Positions 9,167 through 16,500 of a stretch of DNA of 34,062 nucleotides are shown here, piece by piece. The notes under the pieces are model-generated. The model was not told the DNA's origin and ran no database searches. It saw only the letters and a list, made by a program, of their open reading frames with translations. The stretch covers positions 1-34,062 of the forward strand of contig SVPJ01000026.1 in assembly GCA_015065885.1 (NCBI GenBank), given 5' to 3'. The position numbers were made by a program, and so were the translations under genes. Every line of letters begins with the position of its first letter. The stretch's first letter is position 1. The DNA comes from Oscillospiraceae bacterium (lineage in GTDB: Bacteria > Bacillota > Clostridia > Oscillospirales > Acutalibacteraceae).

Positions 9167-9574
9167 GTGGGCAAAAGACATACGCGGCGTATCCTTGATA
9201 TTGGCAAAGGTTTTTGGGAATGGGGATGCAACACGTTCGACACAACGTGGAAACACGTGTTTTTTCACGATTTCAAACGATCAAGAGCAAAACACGGCAC
9301 GGTAATTGCCTGTGGCATTTTGTTGTTACTCTGTGTTTTACGCGGAATCGGCAAGGTCCTTATTTGGAAAGAATCGTTTTGGTCCGGTTTTCTGTATCCT
9401 TTTTTTCTGGCATTAGCCGCGACGGTCATGGTCTTACCCCTTTTCTTGTTAAGTAAGAAGTTTCCCAAAGTCGCATCCATTATTGCAACGATTTTTTTAG
9501 GGTTAGGTATTTTGTTTTTGGCCGGCATACTTGTTCTTATAATTGTCTTAGTGATATACTCAATAGTTACATAA
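9167..9574 (+). CDS. Small polytopic membrane protein, unknown function
   Basis: The GTG at 9167 sits six bases after AGGGAGGTGG and gives 135 residues. A basic, aromatic N-terminal segment (GKRHTRRILDIGKGFWEWGCNTF) is followed by three hydrophobic helices: TVIACGILLLLCVL, FFLALAATVMVLPLFLL and a long C-terminal run, TIFLGLGILFLAGILVLIIVLVIYSIV. No conserved motif is recognised. It has its own promoter and a terminator directly after the stop, so it is monocistronic. Its GC content is lower than that of the pilus and sporulation genes, and it is framed by two MITE copies, which suggests a mobile or recently acquired segment. Confidence 0.7.
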   Translation: MGKRHTRRILDIGKGFWEWGCNTFDTTWKHVFFHDFKRSRAKHGTVIACGILLLLCVLRGIGKVLIWKESFWSGFLYPFFLALAATVMVLPLFLLSKKFPKVASIIATIFLGLGILFLAGILVLIIVLVIYSIVT

Positions 9575-9578
9575 AGCG

Positions 9579-9606
9579 GGCTTGACCGATTCGGTCAAGC
9601 CGTTTT
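9579..9606 (+). terminator. Rho-independent terminator after the 9167 gene
   Basis: GGCTTGACC (9579-9587) pairs perfectly with GGTCAAGCC (9593-9601), followed by GTTTTCTT. It lies four bases after the stop. Confidence 0.88.
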
Positions 9607-9609
9607 CTT

Positions 9610-9666
9610 AGTCTCCCTTGTGTAAAGGGAGGTGGCATTTTCGTTAGAAAATGACGGAGGGATTGT
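9610..9666. mobile_element. Truncated copy (left half) of the MITE-like element
   Basis: About 53 bases from AGTCTCCC to GACGGAGGG are identical to the first part of the element at 8984. The copy then stops, and the adjoining sequence is a spoVAC fragment. The right terminal repeat is missing. Confidence 0.8.
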
Positions 9667-9670
9667 AAAC

Positions 9671-9758
9671 TCGCCACCGTACCGTAAGCGAGCACGGGGC
9701 CGGCGATGGTGAACATCTTGGCACCGAGACCTAATATAAATCCCTCTGCTGCTATCAA
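9671..9758 (-). pseudogene. Diverged fragment of a spoVAC 3' region
   Basis: Read on the minus strand it encodes AAEGFILGLGAKMFTIAGPVLAYGTVAS. This matches the end of the intact SpoVAC at 11012-11455 (SEGFVLGLGAKMFTIAGPVIVYGTVAS) almost residue for residue. At DNA level the two agree at roughly three quarters of positions, mostly with silent changes, so this is not a recent copy. The fragment lacks everything upstream and its last residues, and runs straight into the truncated MITE. It is in the same orientation as spoVAC and spoVAD. Confidence 0.82.
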
Positions 9759-9785
9759 TATAGGACACAGCGTTTTGCAAAAATA

Positions 9786-9814
9786 TTTACATTAAAACGG
9801 CGTTATGGTATAAT
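9786..9814 (+). promoter_or_regulatory. Sigma-A promoter for the AT-rich lipoprotein gene
   Basis: TTTACA (9786-9791), 17 bp and TATAAT (9809-9814) lie 22 bases before the ATG at 9836; GAGGTGA serves as ribosome binding site. Confidence 0.85.
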
Positions 9815-9835
9815 GAAAAAAAGAGGTGATTTTGG

Positions 9836-10912
9836 ATGAAAAAAATAGCAACTATTTTATTGGTGCTTGCACTCACCTTCTCTTTTACAGGTTGTAAAAA
9901 TAATATTTCCGTTGATAAAATGTATTTTAAATCTATAAACTACAATAATTATTACAATTTTAGATCTTCTTGCGATTTATGGATAAACGATGATATGTGT
10001 TTGTATAATTCCGATGGGTTTTACAATATGCGAACCTTCGCTTATCAAAACGGCAGTAAAGTTAAATTGTTTGAATCTAACGATTTTATAAATGAAACCT
10101 ATTATGGAGAAGTTTTTCCAATTAATGATTTTGCTTATTTCATTACCTCAACGGATGCCAACGATCAAAACTTTTATAAATTTTCTTTCGCAAACCAAAA
10201 TTATGAAAAATTATTTACAACAAGCAATTGTTCTGAGTGGATGGGAACGCTTGACTATATTGCCTTTTCAGAATATCGTAACGAAGAACAAACCACAGCA
10301 GATCTGTTCATTTATAACATTAATAAAGACACCTCAACATCGATATGTAACGGTATATTAAATTTTGGTATAGTAAATAATAAAACCAGATACTTAACTT
10401 GGTTAAATACGGATACATTAGTACTCTTTGAGTACGACCACACGGATGATAAGTCAAATAAAATCGGTGAAATATCAGTTAAAATTAAAGATGAATTCCC
10501 AATCTATAACTTCACAAACGACTATACAACAATTGCACAATATGATAGCGATGATTATAAAAAAATCACCGTATATTCATCTGACGGTTCGTCTTGTGAA
10601 TATAGTTTGCCTAAATCTGTACAACAGTTTGTTGCCGGTGAACACTTCGCCTATGCGGTATGCTATGAAACCGAAGAATACAGTTCCACCGCTGTAGAAC
10701 ATAAGGATAACGGTATTTATAGAATTAATTTAGCAGATGGCAGTTACGAATTAGTCGAAACCATTGCTAATAAAGATACTGAAATCCATGTTGTTTCTGA
10801 TGACGAGATTTATATTACACAGTACGAGATGAATTTCATTGGTCAATATAAAGGTCACGTATATAAATTGATTGTACCCGATAAAACAAAAACTAAAATT
10901 TTTGTCATTTAA
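9836..10912 (+). CDS. AT-rich lipoprotein, unknown function
   Basis: The product has 358 residues. MKKIATILLVLALTFSFTGC is a lipoprotein signal with Cys20. The mature part is rich in Asn, Tyr, Asp and Ser and alternates short beta-like segments (YFITSTDANDQNFYKFSF, TRYLTWLNTDTLVLFEYDH, ITVYSSDGSSCEYSL, NGIYRINLADGSYELVETI). This resembles the blade repeats of a beta-propeller with 'IYRINLADG'-type turns; that is an inference. Base composition is strikingly AT-rich compared with the GC-rich genes around it, with AAT, TAT and AAA dominating, which indicates recent acquisition. It has its own promoter and a strong terminator and lies between a spoVAC relic and the intact spoVAC. Confidence 0.82.
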   Translation: MKKIATILLVLALTFSFTGCKNNISVDKMYFKSINYNNYYNFRSSCDLWINDDMCLYNSDGFYNMRTFAYQNGSKVKLFESNDFINETYYGEVFPINDFAYFITSTDANDQNFYKFSFANQNYEKLFTTSNCSEWMGTLDYIAFSEYRNEEQTTADLFIYNINKDTSTSICNGILNFGIVNNKTRYLTWLNTDTLVLFEYDHTDDKSNKIGEISVKIKDEFPIYNFTNDYTTIAQYDSDDYKKITVYSSDGSSCEYSLPKSVQQFVAGEHFAYAVCYETEEYSSTAVEHKDNGIYRINLADGSYELVETIANKDTEIHVVSDDEIYITQYEMNFIGQYKGHVYKLIVPDKTKTKIFVI

Positions 10913-10938
10913 AACCAATTAAATATAATCAAACATAA

Positions 10939-10965
10939 ACGGGCGGCTATCAGCCGCCCGTTTTT
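10939..10965 (+). terminator. Strong Rho-independent terminator
   Basis: ACGGGCGGCT (10939-10948) pairs with AGCCGCCCGT (10952-10961) and runs into TTTTT. Confidence 0.92.
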
Positions 10966-10986
10966 CATAGCTATTATTGTTTTTTC

Positions 10987-11005
10987 GGGCGGCAGATTGC
11001 CGCCC
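10987..11005. repeat. Small GC-rich inverted repeat between convergent genes
   Basis: GGGCGGCA-gat-TGCCGCCC is a perfect 8-bp stem just after the spoVAC stop (minus strand). It lacks a T-tract on the minus side and has T6 before it on the plus side. It may still slow spoVAC transcription, or may be a dispersed intergenic palindrome. Confidence 0.6.
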
Positions 11006-11011
11006 CTACAA

Positions 11012-11455
11012 TTAGAATAATGTCGTAATCCAATAAATAACCCCATACACCACACTTGCAACTGTTCCATACACAATCACAGGGCCGGCGATGGTAAACA
11101 TCTTGGCGCCGAGGCCTAAGACAAAGCCTTCCGACTTAAATTCAATAGCGGGGGAGGATACCGCGTTGGCAAACCCCGTGATGGGAACGAGCATGCCCGC
11201 GCCCGCGTGTTTCGCAATGGCGTCGTATAAGTCCAGTGCGGTGAGCAGTACGCTCGCGCCGATCAGCGCGATGCAACAGAGGGTGCGCGCTTCTTTCATC
11301 GTCAGGCCGTTTTGCACGGCAAGGGAAACGATCACCTGCCCGACGGCACAAATAAGACCACCTACCAAAAAGGCTTTCACGCAATCGCGCAGTACGGGCG
11401 AGGGCGGGGACGCCTTTTTGCTCATCATTTGGTATTCCCGTTTGGTCATTTTCAT
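11012..11455 (-). CDS. spoVAC: Stage V sporulation protein AC (SpoVAC)
   Basis: SpoVAC is an integral membrane part of the SpoVA dipicolinate channel in the spore inner membrane. The 147-residue product starts at the ATG at 11455, six bases after GGAGGTG; the GTG three codons upstream overlaps that site and is rejected. The N-terminus MKMTKREYQMMSKKASPPSP is typical of the family. Several membrane helices follow (AFLVGGLICAVGQVIVSL, LCCIALIGASVLLTALDLY, and the C-terminal VYGTVASVVYGVIYWITTLF). Conserved loops are HAGAGMLVPITGFANAVSSPAIEFKSEG and GLGAKMFTIAGP. Normally it is followed at once by spoVAD; here a convergent AT-rich lipoprotein gene and other plus-strand genes separate the two by about 9.4 kb. 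Confidence 0.95.
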   Translation of the reverse strand: MKMTKREYQMMSKKASPPSPVLRDCVKAFLVGGLICAVGQVIVSLAVQNGLTMKEARTLCCIALIGASVLLTALDLYDAIAKHAGAGMLVPITGFANAVSSPAIEFKSEGFVLGLGAKMFTIAGPVIVYGTVASVVYGVIYWITTLF

Positions 11456-11481
11456 AGTCGGCACCTCCGTTTTTTCGGTGG

Positions 11482-11510
11482 TATTGTGCCGTCAAACAAC
11501 AAAAATATGC
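11482..11510 (-). promoter_or_regulatory. Candidate sigma-G-type promoter for spoVAC
   Basis: On the minus strand GCATA (11510-11506) and CACAATA (11488-11482) are separated by 17 bases. This resembles the forespore sigma-G pattern (GHATR, about 18 bp, CATNHTA) with one -10 mismatch. It lies 27 bases before the spoVAC ATG. spoVA operons are known sigma-G targets; the match itself is weak. Confidence 0.4.
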
Positions 11511-11572
11511 AAGCCGCGCCGTATGTTTTTTAAAAAGCCGCATATTCTAACTCCGAAAGGAGTGAAAATACG

Positions 11573-11755
11573 ATGGACAACATGAAAAAACACCGCGCAC
11601 CGTTCCCAAAAGGTAGCCCCTTGCAGGAGTATTTTGACACGCTGCCGAAGGCGGTGCAGGAGCAATTCGTGCAGTCGGGTGCGCCGGTCAGCACGGTGGA
11701 ACAACTGAAGCAATGTGTGGAACATTTGGGCGCAAGCGGGGACAAAACGGTATAA
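11573..11755 (+). CDS. Small cytoplasmic protein, unknown function
   Basis: The 60-residue ORF has an AAAGGAG site nine bases before the ATG. The sequence has a basic start (MKKHRAPFPKGSPLQEYF) followed by DTLPKAVQEQFVQSGAPVSTVEQLKQCVEHLG, which reads as two amphipathic helices joined by a GAPVSTVEQL turn. Similar short 'PLQEYFDTLP..VQE.. QSG..V.S.EEL' proteins are, to my memory, common in Clostridia, but I cannot name the family. It starts divergently from spoVAC and precedes the ytvI-like gene by about 70 bases. Confidence 0.65.
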   Translation: MDNMKKHRAPFPKGSPLQEYFDTLPKAVQEQFVQSGAPVSTVEQLKQCVEHLGASGDKTV

Positions 11756-11826
11756 AACGGTATAAAAAGCAATAAAATATACTGAAAGTATAAGAAGTAC
11801 CGCTTTGTGAGAGGGGATAACTGCGT

Positions 11827-12915
11827 ATGACGGAAGGGCAGGGGCAGCGGGTCGCTGTCAGGGGGCAGTTTTTGGTAAACCTGCTGTACTACGCCGCGTG
11901 GACGGCGCTCGCAATCGGTGCGCTGTGGGTGGCGTTGCGGTGGCTGATGCCGTTCGTGTTGGCGTTTGCCACGGCGGCGTTGCTGCAACGCCCCCTGCGC
12001 TGGCTTGCCGCCCGCACCCGCGTGTCGCGCGGATTCTTGTCGGGACTGCTGGTGGTGCTGTTGGTGGCGGCGGTCGCCGCCGCCGCAGGCGGCATTGGCT
12101 GGTGGCTGTGGCGCAGTGCGGTCACGTTGGTGGGGAACGAGGAATGGGTGGCAGATATCGCTGCTCGCCTCACCGCCGCGTGGGACACGCTGGGGGCGTG
12201 GGGTGAGCGGTTTCTCCGCCGTCTCTCACCCGACACGCAAGCCGCTTTGCGTGCGGTGCTGGAAAACCTGCCCACGGCGGACGGCTTGTTCGGCGAGTGG
12301 TTGCGAAACGCCGCGGGCGGTGCGGCACGCTTTGCGGTGCAGAGTTTGCCGTCGCTTGCCTTCTCGTTCTTCATTTGGGTGCTGGCAACCGCCTTTTTGA
12401 CGGGCGATCTGCCGCGGGTGATCGACTTTCTGTACCGATGGATTCCCGCCCGTTTTCGCGGCACGGTGCGCGAACTGCGCACGCTGTGCGGCGGTACGGT
12501 GGCGAAGATGGCGAAAGCCTATCTTTTGCTGATGGGGTTGACCTTTGCGGAACTCTGTGTCGGCTTGTGGGCACTCAGGGTGAGCGGCGCGCTGTGGCTT
12601 GCGGCACTGATCGCACTGGTGGATATCCTACCGATACTGGGCGTCGGCACGGTGCTGTTGCCGTGGGCGGCGGTATCGGCACTCACGGGGGACGTCCGTT
12701 TTGCCGTGTGGCTCGTGGTGCTGTACCTCGTCATCACGGTGGTGCGGAATCTCGCGGAGCCGCGCCTCATCAGCCGCCGCGTCGGCTTGCCGCCCGCCGT
12801 GACCCTGCTCAGCCTGTACGTCGGCGGGCGTGCCGCAGGCGCAGCGGGACTGCTTTTGGCGCCGTTTGCGGTCACACTGGCGGCCGAGTGGCTGAAAAGT
12901 CGGGAAAAACCGTGA
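11827..12915 (+). CDS. Sporulation membrane protein YtvI-like, AI-2E transporter superfamily (PerM)
   Basis: The 362-residue product has the layout of the PerM/AI-2E exporter superfamily. It has an N-terminal pair of helices (ALAIGALWVALRWLMPFVLAFATAALLQRPLRWL), a helix VVLLVAAVAAAAGGIGWWLW, a soluble middle (ERFLRRLSPDTQAALRAVLENLP) and a C-terminal helical bundle. The bundle includes YLLLMGLTFAELCVGLWAL, ALIALVDILPILGVGTVLLPWA and LYLVITVVRNLAEPRLISRRVGLPPAVTLLSLYVGG. The P-ILGVGTVL and EPRLISRRVGLPP signatures are family hallmarks. Length and the spoVA neighbourhood favour the YtvI subgroup, annotated as a sporulation integral membrane protein of unclear function. The ATG at 11827 follows GAGAGGGGA. 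Confidence 0.85.
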   Translation: MTEGQGQRVAVRGQFLVNLLYYAAWTALAIGALWVALRWLMPFVLAFATAALLQRPLRWLAARTRVSRGFLSGLLVVLLVAAVAAAAGGIGWWLWRSAVTLVGNEEWVADIAARLTAAWDTLGAWGERFLRRLSPDTQAALRAVLENLPTADGLFGEWLRNAAGGAARFAVQSLPSLAFSFFIWVLATAFLTGDLPRVIDFLYRWIPARFRGTVRELRTLCGGTVAKMAKAYLLLMGLTFAELCVGLWALRVSGALWLAALIALVDILPILGVGTVLLPWAAVSALTGDVRFAVWLVVLYLVITVVRNLAEPRLISRRVGLPPAVTLLSLYVGGRAAGAAGLLLAPFAVTLAAEWLKSREKP

Positions 12916-13001
12916 TATAGGTATTTCTTTTTACGCGCACGTATGTTAATATAAATAATTACAATATACTGCATGATCGCAACAGATCGGAGGTGGGCAC
13001 G

Positions 13002-13538
13002 ATGGCACGGCACGCAAAAGAGACGCCGCGTTTTTCGGAAAGCGCCTTGTTTAAAAAAACGTGGAAGATCGTGCTGATCGTCATCGTGGTGTCCTCCCTT
13101 TTGCTGAACGTGTTCACCTACGTCGTCCCCGTGGTGAAGTATTACGGCGACAGTATGTCGCCGTTGCTGGCAGATGGGCAGATCCTGCTGGTCAACCGTA
13201 TGGGGGACGTGCAATGCGGGGACGTGATCGCGTTTTACTACAACAACAAGGTGATCGTGCGCCGCGTGGTGGCGGTGGGGAACGATCAGGTGAATATCGA
13301 CGTGTTCGGCACGGTGTCGGTCAACGGGAGCGTGTTGGACGAGCCGTACATAACGAACAAAACGCTGGGTCAGTGTAACCTGACCTTTCCCTACAGCGTG
13401 CCCGCCAATGCCTATTTCGTGTTGGGGGACAACCGTGAAACGGCGATGGACAGCCGTCTGGAGGAGATCGGTACGGTGACGGAGGATCGCTTGCTCGGCA
13501 AGGTGGTCTTTTCGCTCAATCCGTTTGGTAAGATATAA
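13002..13538 (+). CDS. Signal peptidase I-like protein of the pilus locus, catalytic Lys replaced by Arg
   Basis: The ATG at 13002 is six bases after GGAGGTG; an upstream in-frame GTG overlaps that site. The 178-residue product has one membrane helix (WKIVLIVIVVSSLLLNVFTYVV, 21-42) and an S26A catalytic domain. Box B is YYGDSMSPLL with Ser51. Box C is GDVIAFYYNNKVIVRRVVAVGND (73-95), and box E is VLGDNRETAMDSR (140-152). Clostridial relatives carry K in the VKRV/LKRV position that acts as general base; here the pair is Arg87-Arg88. Ser51 is kept. It lies 28 bases before the tip pilin gene, so it belongs to the pilus operon. Streptococcal pilus loci encode a non-canonical signal peptidase homologue (SipA) that is needed for assembly, which suggests a similar chaperone or specialised processing role. 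Confidence 0.88.
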   Translation: MARHAKETPRFSESALFKKTWKIVLIVIVVSSLLLNVFTYVVPVVKYYGDSMSPLLADGQILLVNRMGDVQCGDVIAFYYNNKVIVRRVVAVGNDQVNIDVFGTVSVNGSVLDEPYITNKTLGQCNLTFPYSVPANAYFVLGDNRETAMDSRLEEIGTVTEDRLLGKVVFSLNPFGKI

Positions 13539-13565
13539 ATCAGCACAGACCGAGGCGAGAGGGAT

Positions 13566-16500
13566 ATGCGTGGTACGCGCTACAAAAAGCAAAAACTGAA
13601 TATCCTGAACTGGCTCGTGTATATTGCGGCGGCACTGGTCTGCGCGGCGGCGTGCGTGCTGATGTTTTCAGTCAACGTTATTCCGACCGTCGGCTTGGAG
13701 CAAGCACTGCGCTGCGGTATGCCGGAGCACACGCACGGCGACGCTTGCTACGACGGGGACTTTTTGATCTGTCAGACGGCGGCACACGTCCACGACGGCA
13801 ACTGCTACATCGTTCTGCTGAAGGAAAACGATATCAACGGGATATTGACCCTGCTCGGCGGGCGGGAGGGACAATCGCTCGAAGGCGTAATCCACAACGT
13901 GGTGAACACGGCGTTGGTGTATAACCAAAACCTGAACGCGCCCGATTCGCCGATATTGAGCCCGTTGGATTCACACACGGTGGAACAGTTGAACGACACC
14001 ATTGCGGACGAGCAAGACCTGCCCGATATCGTCCTAAACGAGAACATCAACACCTCCGAAGGTGTGCAGTTGCTCGGAGTGGGTGACAGCGCCGTCGGCA
14101 CACAGTACCGTGCCAATTTTTACGTGTATCTGGACGGCAAGTGGACCTGTATCGGCAACCTGCCCTTTACCGCAACGCGAAACGGCAGTCGTTACAACGC
14201 CACCATCCCTACAGCGGATGTGCTGGAACTGGTGAACGACTCGCTCGGCACGGAATACCTCTACAGCGATTTTGATCTTTCGGTCTCCACCTCGCAAAAC
14301 GGTACGTATTCCAAGACGAATCTCTCGCTCACCTCATCTACCGCGACGATCGCCTATCGGCAATCAAGCTCGGCGGTCAAAGAGACGAGATACGTACACC
14401 TGATTCCCAAAAACGGCGCAGCTGCCAGTACCGCCTTTGCGTTTTATACCGTGCGTTACGTCTATCCCGACGGCACCGAAACGCGGGAATACGTGCGGGC
14501 GAACAGCACGGTGACCCTGCCGACGGGCAATTACGAATGGACCGACGGTACCGCGCTGTACGCGGCAGGGGAGACGGTGACCGTCACCCGTGCGACCGCC
14601 TTCACGGCACGTACGCTGGGGCCGATCACCCACGTGAACGTGCATTACAACGTGGCGTTTCCCACCGTCAGCGGGGTGACGGTCAACACGGCACCCACGA
14701 TCGCGGGCACGGCGTCCGCCACGGTGACGGATGAATACAGCGAAAACGCCGTGGCGACCGTCCGCAACGTGTCGCAGCATTCGGTGCAGGGCTTGGTGAA
14801 TAACAACGGCACGGGCCTTACCCGCGTCATTCAGTTTAAGGGCTGGCGCGTGGGGGACAGCGACACCGTCCTCCAGCCTAACACGCAACTGATCTGGGAA
14901 GAGTTGCTTCAGTATTCGGGCAACACTACGTCGGTCACCCTGACGGCGGTGTGGGAGTACGACCCGTTGCAGACCGCTTCCTTCTTTATCCGTTTCGACT
15001 CGGTGGCGGTGGACACCAACGGCAACGTCACCTCGCAGGACAGTAACAAGTACACCCAGCAGTTGTTTGCCGCCTACGTCGGCGGGGTGGATACGTCCAA
15101 GAGTTCTTCGCAACTGCAATCGCTGTACGGTATTGCCGATACCACGTCGGACAACTCCTACGGTGCGGACCAAGCGATCCGTGCGCTGTACGGGGAGCGT
15201 ACCGACGGGGTGTGGTTGTCGGCACTGCCCAGTGATGAGTACATATTTGAAAATCTGGTGCAGTACGCGAATACAGGATACCTGTCGGTGGGCGGTGTAC
15301 CGGTCAAGGCAGAGGATCTGAACAGCCGTGAGTACGCCATTCGCTGGTACGTTTTCAAAAGCCAGTCGGATGCGTGGCACATCGACGGCAAGTTGGTCAA
15401 AAAGGTGGGTCTGATCCACGTTTATAAGACCTTCGCGGGTAACAAGCAACTGGTGAGTGAAGCCAAAACCGATTTTTCCATCGACGCGACCGATGTGTCT
15501 ACGGGCGAAAATACGGTGCTGGATCTGAACAACTACAAGAAGTACGACGCGGCGACCGACACCTATATGTGGGAGTTGACCGACGTCGAGTACGGAGAAT
15601 ACTGGACGATCACCGAGCACCCGCATCGCTTCGCGGATCCCGCCGTGACCTTCTCGGTGTATTCCGAATACACCGTTATGGATGCCCACGGCGACCAGTC
15701 GCACACGGGCGCGGGCACCAGCCTCACGGTCAGCGGTATGACCTACGCGCTCGACGAGGGTATCGACGAGGTGCTGCGTGCGGAGTTCACCAATATTTAT
15801 AACCGTAACGACTCTATCATCATCAAAAAGCAGGACGGACGCACGGGTGTGCCGATCGGCGGCGCGGTCTTCTGTCTGGAGCAAAACGGCAAGACGCTGA
15901 CCTTTACGTATGACGCGGCGAGCGACCGTTACGTGTATGACCCGCAAAACGGTACGGTAAAGGATCTTTCGGGCAACGCCAACGGCTACTACGAAATTTG
16001 CATCGACAACTTCAGTTACGATCTCGGCCCCATCGTGGTGCGGGAGATCAAGGCTCCTACGGGCTACTCGCCCATCGGGAATATCGAAGTCGGGCGCACC
16101 GACCAAAACGGCACCATCGGTATTTTGAGCGGCAACAGTGAACTGATCCAATACGTGGGCGGCGTGCTGATCGTCGGCAACAGTACCGATTCCTCCTCCG
16201 TCACGGTGCAGAAGGCGTGGGATTGCGCCGAAACGGAATGGCAGGACGTGACGGTACAGCTGCTGGCGAACGGCAAGCTGGTCACCACCGTGATCGCGGG
16301 CGTGCCGCCGCAGGTGGTGTTGAACGACACGAACGCGTGGCAATACACGTGGCACAACCTGCCCGTCTACGTCAACGGCGAAAAGATCGCGTGGTCGGTG
16401 CGGGAGACCGCCATCGGCAGTGAAACGGTAAAGGCGGACGGCTCGTTCGTCAACTGGCTGGTGTCCTACGGTCTGCCGATCGTAACCACCGATGCCGACG

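Noticed and set aside
10987-11005. Terminator of spoVAC
   Set aside because: The stem is good but the minus strand continues with CGAAAAAAC and not with a T-run; it is recorded only as an inverted repeat.
12519-13592. A 357-codon minus-strand frame across the ytvI / signal peptidase junction
   Set aside because: It covers two well-supported genes and the promoter region between them and has no family resemblance.
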